Part shown: piece after piece, positions 14,892 to 22,183 of the stretch
Numbering within the stretch: the first letter of the stretch is position 1
Layout: each line of letters opens with the position of its first letter
Assembly (NCBI GenBank): GCA_035649495.1
Contig: DASRJL010000191.1
Span: forward strand, 1 to 29,022
Direction: 5' to 3'
Length of the DNA: 29,022 nucleotides
From: SG8-41 sp035649495
GTDB lineage: Bacteria > Pseudomonadota > Gammaproteobacteria > Burkholderiales > SG8-41
Made by a program: the position numbers and the translations under genes
Notes under the pieces: model-generated
The model's database searches: none
The model's input: the letters and a program-made list of their open reading frames with translations, nothing else
What the model was told of the DNA's origin: nothing

Positions 14892-15638
14892 GTGACCGAC
14901 AAATCGCATCGCATCGGGCTGCTCGTGCCGTCGTCGAACACAACGGTGGAGCCCGAGTTCTACCGCGCGCTGCCGGCCGGCGTTACGCTGCACACGGCGC
15001 GGATGTTCCTGACCGATATCACCCCCGAGGCGATACTCAGGATCGTGCAGGACCTGGAATCCCAGGCGCGGCTGCTCGCGACCGCCGATGTGGACGTCAT
15101 CGTGCTCGGCGCGACCGCCCCGAGCTTTCTCAAGGGCGCCGGCTACGACCGGGAAATGATCGAGCGCATCGAGCACGCGAGCGGCAAGCCCGCCACCACC
15201 ACTTCGACGGCGCTGCTGCGTGCGCTGCGCTTTCTCGACGCGAAGCGCATCGTGCTGGGCTCCGCTTATACCGACAAGGTCAATGCCATTGCCCAGGGCT
15301 TTCTGGAGGCGAACGGGCTCAAAGTCGCCGCGGCCCGCGGGCTGCAGATGGTCGACAATCTGGCGGTAGGGCGTCTCGGCCCGGAGAGCTCCTACGACCT
15401 GGCGCGCGCCGCCGCCGCCACCGCGCCGGACGCGGACGCGATCGTGCTCGCCTGCACGAACTGGCGCAGCATGGACAGCATCGAGAAGCTGGAGCGGGAG
15501 CTGGGGAAACCCGTTCTGTCCACGACGCAGGTGAGCGTGTGGGACGCGCTGCGGATGGTGGGTTATCGCGGCGAGATCGCGGGTTACGGGCGGCTGCTGC
15601 GGACGCTGGCGGAGGACCGCCTCGCGGCGGTGGCGTAG
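14892..15638 (+). CDS. Arylmalonate decarboxylase/maleate isomerase-family enzyme, one-cysteine type
   Basis: A 248-residue member of the Asp/Glu racemase superfamily, the branch that includes arylmalonate decarboxylase and maleate cis-trans isomerase. Seen: the N-terminal IGLLVPSSNTTVEPEF, the first active-site loop LGATAPSF at residues 72-79, and the second loop VLACTNWRSMDSIE with Cys188. The first loop has Ala74 where two-cysteine racemases and isomerases have Cys. This is the pattern of arylmalonate decarboxylase, where Gly74 and Cys188 occupy these sites, so decarboxylation or another one-base reaction is more likely than racemisation (inference). GTG 14892 is chosen because GAAGGAAA precedes it; the nearby ATG 14878 is out of frame. 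Confidence 0.88.
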   Translation: MTDKSHRIGLLVPSSNTTVEPEFYRALPAGVTLHTARMFLTDITPEAILRIVQDLESQARLLATADVDVIVLGATAPSFLKGAGYDREMIERIEHASGKPATTTSTALLRALRFLDAKRIVLGSAYTDKVNAIAQGFLEANGLKVAAARGLQMVDNLAVGRLGPESSYDLARAAAATAPDADAIVLACTNWRSMDSIEKLERELGKPVLSTTQVSVWDALRMVGYRGEIAGYGRLLRTLAEDRLAAVA

Positions 15639-15693
15639 GCTATGGGGCGATACCGGTCTCTCGCGCGAATGATTCAACGTGCGACCGGGGGGT

Positions 15694-15748
15694 GCGGGGG
15701 GAACGGGAAGGCTCCGATGCTTTCGAGGAAGGGGCCCGTTCCCCCTGC
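15694..15748. other. Strong inverted repeat between the two racemase-family genes
   Basis: GCGGGGGGAACGGG (15694-15707) pairs with CCCGTTCCCCCTGC (15735-15748), a 14-base stem containing one G-U pair in RNA, with a 27-base loop. No T-run follows, so it is not a standard intrinsic terminator. It could be an mRNA processing or stabilising hairpin, or a protein-binding site, in the 172-base gap between the paralogues. Confidence 0.7.
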
Positions 15749-15810
15749 TCAATGATGAAGTGATCGTGCTGCAAGGGGCGAGGTTGCGGCACTCCAGATA
15801 GGAGCGACAT

Positions 15811-16575
15811 ATGTACGGATGGCGCGGACGGATGGGGTTGCTGGTTCCTTCGATCAACACGACGATGGAGACCGAGTTCTGGCGCATCGCGCCGGCCGGC
15901 GTGTCGGTCCACACCGCGCGGATCGCCGGCGGACGCCACGGCACACCGGAGGAGCTGCGCGGCATGGAAAGCGCGAGCAAGCATGCCGCGGCCGAGGTGG
16001 CGATGGTGGAGCCCGACGTGGTCGTCTACGGCTGCACCAGCGGCAGCTTCTTCGAGGGGCCGGAGTGGAACAAGAGGATCTGCGAGCAGCTGACCGGGAT
16101 TGCGAAGGCGCCGACGGTCACCACCGCGGGCGCCATGGCCGACTGCCTCGTGGCGGGCGGATACAAGAAGGTTGACGTGGTGACGCCTTACGTGGAGGTC
16201 ACCAACGAGCGCTTGAAGCAGTTCCTGCGGACGTTCGGCGTCGAAGTGGCGACCCTCGGGACCTTCGACATGCTCGACATGTTCGATCACGCGAAGATCG
16301 AGCCGGGCGAAATCTATCGCAAGGTGAGGGACATCACCACGCCGAAGTCGGAGGCGGTGTTCGTCGCGTGCACGCAACTGCGCGCGATGGAAGTGCTCGA
16401 CAACCTGGAGCGCGACCTCGGCAAGCCGGTGTACTCGGCGGTCCAGGCGAGCGCGTGGGCGGCGTACCAGGCGATGGGCGTGGATCCACGTATCACCGAC
16501 TGCGGGAGCCTGCTGCGCAAACTGTCGGAGCCCGGAGTTATGGAGACCCGGAAGAAAGAACTCCGGACGGCTTAG
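15811..16575 (+). CDS. Maleate isomerase/Asp-Glu racemase-family enzyme, two-cysteine type
   Basis: A 254-residue paralogue of the preceding gene. Seen: MGLLVPSINTTMETEF at residues 8-23, first loop VYGCTSGSF with Cys75, and second loop FVACTQLRAMEVLD with Cys187. Two opposed cysteines are the catalytic pair of maleate cis-trans isomerases and of Asp/Glu, hydantoin and related racemases, so isomerisation or racemisation is expected. ATG 15811 has GGAG seven bases upstream. The pairing with a one-cysteine paralogue suggests two successive steps on related dicarboxylates or malonates (inference). The gap before the gene holds a strong hairpin. Confidence 0.9.
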   Translation: MYGWRGRMGLLVPSINTTMETEFWRIAPAGVSVHTARIAGGRHGTPEELRGMESASKHAAAEVAMVEPDVVVYGCTSGSFFEGPEWNKRICEQLTGIAKAPTVTTAGAMADCLVAGGYKKVDVVTPYVEVTNERLKQFLRTFGVEVATLGTFDMLDMFDHAKIEPGEIYRKVRDITTPKSEAVFVACTQLRAMEVLDNLERDLGKPVYSAVQASAWAAYQAMGVDPRITDCGSLLRKLSEPGVMETRKKELRTA

Positions 16576-16668
16576 ACAGTCGCGCGGGTCTCATAACTTA
16601 CGAGGCCCTTCAAAGTTTGCCGTTGATATCCTTTTGTCGGCAGGCGCTTCCGCCGGCTTCCTGATGCG

Positions 16669-18183
16669 ATGATCGCCGACAAAATGAAAAGCGAGACGTT
16701 CGACGTCGTGGTTGTCGGCGGCGGCGGCGCCGGGCTCGCGGCGGCGGCGGAGGCCGCGCGGCTGGGCCGCAGCGTCGTGCTCCTGGAGAAGAACCCGAAG
16801 CTCGGCGGCAGCACGGCGTGGTCCGTCGGCTCCATGTCGATCACGAATTCCCCTCATCAGCAGCGGTGCGGCATACAGGACACCCCGCAGGCCCACTTCG
16901 AGGACCTCGAGCTGCTGGCCGGCAAGTACGCGCCGCGCGACAATCTCAAGCTGCGGCGTATCCTCGTCGAGAGCACGACCGACATGTTCGAGTGGCTGCG
17001 CGGTCTCGGCCTCGTGTTTGCGGGCCCGATGCCGGAGCCGCCGCACCGCGTCGACCGGATGCACCTCGTGCTGCCCAATTCGCGCGCCTTTCCATATCAC
17101 GTGGGACGTCATTGCCGCAAGCTGGGGGTGGATATCCGGCTCGACACGTGCGCCGAGAAGCTGATCGTCGAGAACGGACGCGTGCTCGGCGTGCGCGCCC
17201 GCACGGGCGCCCACGTCGCCGAGTATCGCGCACGCGGGGGAGTGGTGCTGGGCTCGGGCGACTACAGTGCGGGCCGCGACCTGAAACTGCGCCTCGCGGG
17301 CGAGACGGTCGCGGAGCTCGAGGCCGTCAACGTCACCGCGACGGGGGACGGGCACCGCATCGCCCTGGAAGCGGGGGCGACGGTCGTGAACGGCGACATC
17401 GTGCGCGGGCCCATCATGCGCTTCGTGCCCCCGCCGCACGATCGCCTCATGCTGAAGCTTCCGCCGTGGCGCTGGCTGGCGCGCGGCATGCGCTGGTCCA
17501 TGGACCACCTGCCGGATGCCGTGCTGCGCCCGTTTGCGATGAGCTTCCTGACCACGGCGCTCGGCGTTTCGATGGCGTTGTTCAAGCATGGCGCGATCCT
17601 TGTCAATCGCGACGGCCGGCGCTACGCGGACGAGCTGGCGAACCCGGCGCACGCGGTGCCGGACCAGCGGGACAAGAAGACCTGGATCGTATTCGATCAC
17701 ACGCTCGCGCAACGCTTCACGGCGTGGCCTCACTACATCTCGACCGCGCCCGGCATCGCCTATGCCTATCTCGCGGACTACCGCCGAAACCGGGCGGATA
17801 TCTACCACGAGGCCGCGACGGTGGAAGGCCTCGCGCGCAGCATGGACGTGCCTGCCGACGCGCTCGCGCGCACGTTGTCGGAGTACAACGGCGGGGAGCG
17901 TGGCGCGCGGCCGGCGATAGCCGCTGCGCCGTACTACGCGCTGGGACCGGTGAAGAGCTACGTCATATTCACCGACGGCGGGCTCAAGGTCACCGAGCGG
18001 CTGGAGGTCACGCGCGAAGACGGCGCCGTGATTCCCGGACTCTACGCCGCGGGCTCCACGGGCCAGGGCGGACTGCTCCTCGAAGGGCACGGCCACCACC
18101 TCGGCTGGGCCTTCATCTCGGGACGCATTGCGGGGCGCAATGCCGCCTTCGGCGTAGCGAGAAATGGTGATGGAAAACAGTGA
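16669..18183 (+). CDS. FAD-dependent oxidoreductase, fumarate reductase/ketosteroid dehydrogenase-like
   Basis: A 504-residue flavoprotein of the succinate dehydrogenase/fumarate reductase flavoprotein family, which includes 3-ketosteroid dehydrogenases and other enone or ring reductases. Seen: dinucleotide-binding VVVVGGGGAGLAAAAEAARLG near residues 13-33, LLEKNPKLGGSTAW at 38-51, and the C-terminal FAD motif AGSTGQGGLLLEGHGHHLGWAFISGRIAG. It lacks a heme or iron-sulfur domain and any export signal, so it is a soluble one-piece enzyme. The start may be ATG 16669 or ATG 16684 (MKSETFD); neither has a clear Shine-Dalgarno. The last residues (ARNGDGKQ) and the stop are written by the 13-base repeat that follows. 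Confidence 0.88.
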   Translation: MIADKMKSETFDVVVVGGGGAGLAAAAEAARLGRSVVLLEKNPKLGGSTAWSVGSMSITNSPHQQRCGIQDTPQAHFEDLELLAGKYAPRDNLKLRRILVESTTDMFEWLRGLGLVFAGPMPEPPHRVDRMHLVLPNSRAFPYHVGRHCRKLGVDIRLDTCAEKLIVENGRVLGVRARTGAHVAEYRARGGVVLGSGDYSAGRDLKLRLAGETVAELEAVNVTATGDGHRIALEAGATVVNGDIVRGPIMRFVPPPHDRLMLKLPPWRWLARGMRWSMDHLPDAVLRPFAMSFLTTALGVSMALFKHGAILVNRDGRRYADELANPAHAVPDQRDKKTWIVFDHTLAQRFTAWPHYISTAPGIAYAYLADYRRNRADIYHEAATVEGLARSMDVPADALARTLSEYNGGERGARPAIAAAPYYALGPVKSYVIFTDGGLKVTERLEVTREDGAVIPGLYAAGSTGQGGLLLEGHGHHLGWAFISGRIAGRNAAFGVARNGDGKQ

Positions 18184-18270
18184 TGACAGATAGTGATGAG
18201 AAATGGTGATGAACACCTGGCCCCATCACCAGTTCCCATCACCAGTATTCATCACCATCACCCATCACTA
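18167..18270. repeat. 13-base tandem array forming a tight inverted repeat
   Basis: The left arm is four 13-base units beginning GTGATG (18167, 18180, 18193, 18206). The right arm is four units beginning CATCAC (18224, 18237, 18250, 18263), the last incomplete. Only about five bases separate the arms, so the GTGATG/CATCAC blocks pair in register as a long interrupted hairpin. The array starts inside the FAD oxidoreductase gene and contains its TGA stop. It ends a few bases before the ribosome binding site of the next gene. Confidence 0.92.
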
Positions 18271-18284
18271 CTTAGGAATCAATC

Positions 18285-18800
18285 GTGATCTTCATCTCCC
18301 AAAGCGGCCTTACCGATCCCGCGCGCTCCGGAGAGTGGGACGCGTGGTACCAGGAACACCTGCATATCATGCTGAGCGTGCCCGCCGTTTCCAGCGCGCA
18401 ACGCTTTGTCACCGACTCGCCCGGCTATTCGCCGTCGCTCGCGATGTACACGGTGCCGGGGCCCGAGGTCTTTACCGATCCCCACTACCTCAGCGTGCGC
18501 GGGATGGGCGAGTGGTCGGAGTTCATCGACCGGCGCCACTATCACCGCAACCTGTTCGCAGGTCTCGACCAGGCGCCGTCCGTTGCCGCGAGCCAGCGGC
18601 TCATCGTGGCCGACCGCGAGCAGGAGGACGCGGCCCTGGGCGACCTCAAGCTGACGTGGTTGAGGTGCGTTGGCATAGACCACTCGACACCGCTGCGCGG
18701 CATAGCCGTCCTCGACGCGGCGGCGGCGGAGAAGCTGCGGTCGCGCGACCTTGCCGTCTATCGGCCGGTGACGGAGCAGATGGTCTCAGGGTACGAGTGA
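18285..18800 (+). CDS. EthD-like dimeric alpha/beta-barrel protein
   Basis: A 171-residue protein of uncertain function. The motif WDAWYQEHLHIMLSVPAVSSAQRF at about residues 18-41 matches the D/W-x-W-Y-x-x-E-H signature of EthD-like and related dimeric ferredoxin-fold proteins, with Trp21, Tyr22, Glu24 and His25. The remainder looks like a degenerate second half. Related proteins are found in ring-degradation gene clusters, where some act as lyases, monooxygenases or isomerases; no specific reaction can be given. GTG 18285 is chosen because AGGA lies about eight bases before it. It appears related to the duplicated protein at 20017. Confidence 0.7.
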   Translation: MIFISQSGLTDPARSGEWDAWYQEHLHIMLSVPAVSSAQRFVTDSPGYSPSLAMYTVPGPEVFTDPHYLSVRGMGEWSEFIDRRHYHRNLFAGLDQAPSVAASQRLIVADREQEDAALGDLKLTWLRCVGIDHSTPLRGIAVLDAAAAEKLRSRDLAVYRPVTEQMVSGYE

Positions 18801-18860
18801 ACCGCGCTTCCGGGAATGCCAGCACCGTTGGAAACCAGGTGATGACAGCGGACGGTCGGG

Positions 18861-19913
18861 ATGAGCGGCGATAGGGTAGCGCTCGTTGCCGGGGCGAACG
18901 GCCTGATCGGGCGGCATCTCGTCGGCCATCTCGCCGGCCACGGGTGGGAGGTCGTCGCACTGAGCAGGAAACCAGCCGGCGGATCCGCTATCCGCCAGGT
19001 CGCCGTGGATCTCGCGGACGCCCACGATGCGCGCGGCAAGGCTGCCGTGCTGTCCGACGTTACGCACGTTTTCTACTGCGCGCGCGCGGACCATCCCGAA
19101 GGCGTGCCCGAGTCGGAGTCCCTGAACGCGGCGATGCTGCGCAATCTCATCGACGCGCTCGAGCCGCATGCCCCGCGGCTCGCCCACGTCAACGTCGTGC
19201 ACGGAACGAAGTACTACGGCCACCATCTGGGTCCGTGTCCCGTTCCGGCGGTGGAGGAGGGTCCGCGCGGGAAAGGCGGCACGTTCTATTTCGCGCAGCA
19301 GGACTTCATCACCGGTCGCGCCGCCACCGCGCGCTGGCGCTGGTCCATCGTCCGCCCCCACGCCTTCTGCTACACGGAGATGGACAATCCACGCTCGCTC
19401 GTCCTGGTGGTGGCGGTGCTGGCGGCGATACAGCGCGAGCTGCGAGAGCCGCTCTTCTACCCGGGCACCGTGAAGAGCTACGAAGCGGTGACGCAATTTA
19501 CCGATCTTCGGCTCCTCACGCAGGGGATCGAATGGATGGCGACGGCGCCGCAATGCGCCAACCAGGCGTTCAACGTCGTCAACGGCGACTACCTGCGATG
19601 GAGCGAGCTGTGGCCGCGGCTCGCCGCGATGCTCGGACTCGAAGCGGCGCCGCCGCGCGGGATCAGTCTTGCGCAATACATGGCGGACAAGGGACCGGTG
19701 TGGGACGCGATCGTGGCGAAGCACGATCTCGAGCCGAAGGCGCTCGATCAAATCGTTCTGTGGCGCTACGGGAATTACGTGTTCGCTCCGGAATGGGACA
19801 TAATGTCTTCGATGGAGAAGGCACGCAGTTCCGGATTCCGCGAACGCGTCGACACGCAGGAAATGTTCGCGCGCCTGTTCGAAGGGTATCGCGCACAGCG
19901 CGTCATTCCCTAG
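18861..19913 (+). CDS. PRISE-like NAD(P)-dependent reductase (progesterone 5-beta-reductase/iridoid synthase type)
   Basis: A 350-residue atypical extended SDR. Seen: cofactor loop VAGANGLIGRHL at residues 9-20, HVNVVHGTKYYG at 109-120 with Lys117, TFYFAQQDFITG at 141-152 with Tyr143, and WSIVRPHAFC at 161-170. The GTKYYG and FYF-x-x-x-D elements resemble the TGxKHY and NFYYxxED motifs of plant PRISE enzymes, whose Lys and Tyr are catalytic in 1,4-reduction of enones. An enone or enal reductase role is therefore plausible (inference), and it fits a cluster handling cyclic or terpenoid compounds. A sugar epimerase is less likely, as no YxxxK is evident. The start is ATG 18861 with weak upstream G-rich sequence. 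Confidence 0.82.
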   Translation: MSGDRVALVAGANGLIGRHLVGHLAGHGWEVVALSRKPAGGSAIRQVAVDLADAHDARGKAAVLSDVTHVFYCARADHPEGVPESESLNAAMLRNLIDALEPHAPRLAHVNVVHGTKYYGHHLGPCPVPAVEEGPRGKGGTFYFAQQDFITGRAATARWRWSIVRPHAFCYTEMDNPRSLVLVVAVLAAIQRELREPLFYPGTVKSYEAVTQFTDLRLLTQGIEWMATAPQCANQAFNVVNGDYLRWSELWPRLAAMLGLEAAPPRGISLAQYMADKGPVWDAIVAKHDLEPKALDQIVLWRYGNYVFAPEWDIMSSMEKARSSGFRERVDTQEMFARLFEGYRAQRVIP

Positions 19914-19922
19914 GAGAAAACG

Positions 19923-20003
19923 GCCGCCAGCTGCCAGCCGCCAGCTTGAAACGGGAGCACGAACCGCACGGCTGGTAGCTCATAGCTGGTAGCTGATAGC
20001 TGA
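19923..20003. repeat. GCTGGTA/GCTGCCA heptamer inverted array pair
   Basis: The left arm (19923-19947) reads GCCGCCA, GCTGCCA, GCCGCCA, GCTT. The right arm (19971-20003) reads GCTGGTA, GCTCATA, GCTGGTA, GCTGATA, GCTGA, close to the inverse of the left. The spacer is about 23 bases. It fills the gap between the PRISE-like stop and the AAGGAG of the next gene. Confidence 0.85.
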
Positions 20004-20016
20004 ATAAGGAGACCTG

Positions 20017-20670
20017 ATGGCAACGCCGATGGGATTGCTGGTCGCAGGCTTCAATTTCTCTGCAGTATCCGAGGACGAGTTCAATGACTGGTACGACACC
20101 GAGCACGTTCCCGAGCGGGCGCGCACGCCGGGCTTCATCAATTGCGAGCGCTGGATAGGCGCCGACGACCCGAAGATCTCGATTGCCACCTACGACCTGG
20201 AGACGCTCGCCGTGCTGCAGACGCCGGCGTACCGCGCCATCGCGGGCGCGAACCTGTCGCCGTGGTCGAAGCGCGTCACCGGCAAGTGCGCCCGCATCTG
20301 CCGCTTCGAGGCCGAGCAGACGCTGCCGGGCGACCTGGCCGCCCCGAAGTCGGGAGCGAACGCGATGCTGTTCTTCGCGGCGAATCCTGCGCTCGGGGCG
20401 GAAAAGGACTTCAACGACTGGTACAACCAGGAACACGTGCCGGCCCTCGCCGCAGTGCCGGGCTGTCTCGCAGCGCGGCGCTTCAGGATCGTCAACGGGG
20501 CGAGCGAAGGCAACCACCGCTACCTCGCGCTCTACCACCTTGCTTCGACGGAAGTCCAGGTCTCCGGAGCGTGGAAGAAGGCCGTCGATACGCCGTGGAC
20601 GGAGCGGATCCGCCCGCATCTGCGCGACCGGCTGCGGATCGTGCTCAAGCGCTATGTCAGAAAAGGGTGA
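20017..20670 (+). CDS. EthD-like protein with two internal repeats
   Basis: A 217-residue protein made of two tandem EthD-like ferredoxin-fold halves. The signature FNDWYDTEHVPERARTPGF (residues 22-40) recurs as FNDWYNQEHVPALAAVPG (132-149). The Asp-Trp-Tyr and Glu-His positions are offset by exactly 110 residues (24-30 and 134-140). One chain can therefore form the barrel that two EthD monomers normally build. The reaction is unknown; the conserved His and Glu or Tyr suggest an enzyme acting on a small cyclic or carbonyl compound (inference). ATG 20017 has AAGGAG at good spacing. Its TGA stop is the first unit of the following array. Confidence 0.8.
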   Translation: MATPMGLLVAGFNFSAVSEDEFNDWYDTEHVPERARTPGFINCERWIGADDPKISIATYDLETLAVLQTPAYRAIAGANLSPWSKRVTGKCARICRFEAEQTLPGDLAAPKSGANAMLFFAANPALGAEKDFNDWYNQEHVPALAAVPGCLAARRFRIVNGASEGNHRYLALYHLASTEVQVSGAWKKAVDTPWTERIRPHLRDRLRIVLKRYVRKG

Positions 20671-20826
20671 CGATGCTGCGCTGGTGACGAGCTTCGCGGT
20701 GACGACACTACGTTGGTGACGAGCTCTGCAGTGACTAACACGAAAACCGCGCAGCTCATCACCGGGGACCTCGTCACCACGTTAGCAGCGCGGCGCTCGT
20801 CACTGCGTTAGCTCGTCACGGCGTCA
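20667..20826. repeat. GTGACGAG array pair holding both convergent stop codons
   Basis: The left arm (20667-20741) has GGTGACGA-type units about 15-17 bases apart. The right arm (about 20752-20826) has the inverse, CTCGTCAC. The TGA stop of the plus-strand gene (20668-20670) and the TGA stop of the minus-strand cupin (20826-20824) are both the TGA of the outermost GTGACG unit of their own arm. The structure is thus symmetrical about the convergent gap. Confidence 0.85.
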
Positions 20827-21336
20827 CACCATCTCAAACTTGTAGCGCTTCACCTTCTCCATGTTCTTGCCTTCGATGCGGATCAGCTTGGTCGAGCTTA
20901 CCCGCTTCGGGGAGTGGAGATCGCCCTCGTTGTAGACGTGGGCGACGCCCGGGGTGAGCTTGTAGGTGCGGGTCACGCGTGCCTTGCCCGTCTTCTCGGG
21001 CCCGGCGGCCTCCACCATCGCATAGTCGTTCATCTCGGTCTCGCCCTCCGCCTGGCCGTAGATCGCCCAGTACGGCCCGTGGTCATGGGGGGCGCTGTTC
21101 TTCGCACCTTGATAGTGGTGTGCGAGTACGCAGAAACCCAGCTCCGGATCCTCGTAGAGGACCTTGCGCTCCGGGGTCTCGTCCGTAACGTAGGTCGAGA
21201 CGAACTGCTTGTCCTTGAGGTACTCCTGCAGCAGGGCGCACACCTTGCTGCGGCCGGCGGGGTTGTTCTCAGCCTTCAGGATATCGTGGCAGGCGGCAGC
21301 GAATTGCTCGATGGTGTGTTCAACAGGGCGGTTCAT
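20824..21336 (-). CDS. Cupin-fold protein, putative metal dioxygenase
   Basis: A 170-residue single-domain cupin. Seen: the first metal motif APHDHGPYWAIYGQAEGETEM with His84 and His86, and the second region PGVAHVYNEGDLHSP with His133 and His141. The HDHG-type motif and length recall thiol dioxygenases such as cysteine dioxygenase and other small non-heme iron enzymes, but the family cannot be fixed, and an isomerase or decarboxylase is possible. ATG 21336 is preferred to the in-frame start at 21420, because AGGAG lies eight bases upstream and cupin homology begins soon after. It is oriented against its neighbours and is probably monocistronic. Confidence 0.82.
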   Translation of the reverse strand: MNRPVEHTIEQFAAACHDILKAENNPAGRSKVCALLQEYLKDKQFVSTYVTDETPERKVLYEDPELGFCVLAHHYQGAKNSAPHDHGPYWAIYGQAEGETEMNDYAMVEAAGPEKTGKARVTRTYKLTPGVAHVYNEGDLHSPKRVSSTKLIRIEGKNMEKVKRYKFEMV

Positions 21337-21784
21337 ATGGTGGTCTCCTAACTCGGCTGGCGGTGATGATGGCAGGTATTCTGCTCGACAATCCGGGCTG
21401 GTGCAAAGAGCCGATGTCAAACGGGCGGTATGGGGCGTGGTGCGCCTCCTGTGGCTCGAGCCCCCATTGACGAGGACTGTCTTGCCGGCTCACGCACCCA
21501 GCGGGGCCGGTGAAAGGTATTTCTCGCTTGTCATATTCCTGCAACCGGGGGTGCGGTCCCGGTTGTCCGGTGCCCGCCTGGTGGGTATGTATCCGTTAGC
21601 TAATGTTCTTTAAGGGTTTTCTGGGAAAGGCGGACACGCGGCACTGCCTGTGAATGACGGTCACCTGCGGTTCCGCTCCGGACACATCCCCAAGTCAACC
21701 GATTCGGAAGTGATGCGTTTCTAGGCGTATCCGCCTTGCCAAGGCGGACCAAAACACATAACCCCTCAGGCAAGGAGTGAATAC
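21337..21784. other. 448-base intergenic region with two hairpins
   Basis: I see no convincing gene here. It must carry the divergent promoters of the cupin and the Lys-rich gene, but no consensus pair is clear; a TTGACA on the minus strand (21418-21413) lacks a good -10. Two perfect 8-base stems are present: CAACCGGG/CCCGGTTG (21542-21565, 8-base loop) and TCCGCCTT/AAGGCGGA (21730-21748, 3-base loop). The second lies about 36 bases upstream of the Lys-rich start, so it could be a leader hairpin or operator. Unlike most other gaps, this region holds no tandem word array. Confidence 0.5.
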
Positions 21785-22075
21785 ATGAGCAAGCTGCTGA
21801 CGACCCTGATCGCCGCGGTGTTCGCGGTTACCACCACCGGTGCTTTCGCCCAGGCGCCCGCCCCCAAGGGCGACGCGCCCAAGACCGACGCGCCCAAGGC
21901 TACCCCGGCGACCCCGGCGACGCCGTCCCCGAAGGCTGACAAGCCCAAGACGGAAAAGAAGGCTAAGACCGAAAAGAAGGCCACCGACGAGCCCAAGAAG
22001 GCCAAGAAGAGCAAGACCAAGAAGAAGTCCGACGAGAAGAAGTCCGACGAGAAGAAGGCCGACGAGAAGAAGTAA
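21785..22075 (+). CDS. Small secreted Lys/Pro/Ala-rich protein
   Basis: A 96-residue protein with a clear signal peptide (hydrophobic LTTLIAAVFAVTTTGAFA, cleavage after residue 22), followed by a Pro/Ala/Thr-rich segment and a C-terminal half of KTEKKAKTEKK, KKAKKSK and repeated SDEKK/ADEKK blocks. The mature part would be strongly basic, disordered and periplasmic. Such proteins are often annotated only as hypothetical; roles in nucleic-acid or envelope binding, or as a cation-rich stress protein, are guesses. AAGGAG seven bases before ATG 21785 and a strong terminator 43 bases after the stop support real expression as a single gene. The long opposite-strand open frame is a low-complexity shadow. 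Confidence 0.8.
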   Translation: MSKLLTTLIAAVFAVTTTGAFAQAPAPKGDAPKTDAPKATPATPATPSPKADKPKTEKKAKTEKKATDEPKKAKKSKTKKKSDEKKSDEKKADEKK

Positions 22076-22089
22076 CAGTAACGCATCGG

Positions 22090-22110
22090 CCGGGCGGCAG
22101 CGCCGCCCGG
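22090..22110. other. Perfect GC hairpin before the terminator
   Basis: CCGGGCGGC and GCCGCCCGG form a 9-base perfect stem with a 3-base loop, immediately after the Lys-rich gene and seven bases before the intrinsic terminator. No T-run follows. It may stabilise the 3' end of a short, abundant transcript. Confidence 0.7.
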
Positions 22111-22117
22111 TTACCTG

Positions 22118-22142
22118 AAAGGCGGCTCCGGCCGCCTTTTTT
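22118..22142 (+). terminator. Rho-independent terminator of the Lys-rich gene
   Basis: AAGGCGGC, loop TCCG, GCCGCCTT forms an 8-base stem running directly into a T-tract of six. It is the only classical intrinsic terminator I see in the window. Confidence 0.9.
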
Positions 22143-22183
22143 GTGCTTAAATTCGCGGTTCTTCTCCAGGCACCCGCGAACCC

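Noticed and set aside
12373..14943. 856-residue minus-strand frame starting at 14943
   Set aside because: The first ~295 residues are an out-of-frame shadow of the BadI-like gene; ligase homology begins at TTG 14055.
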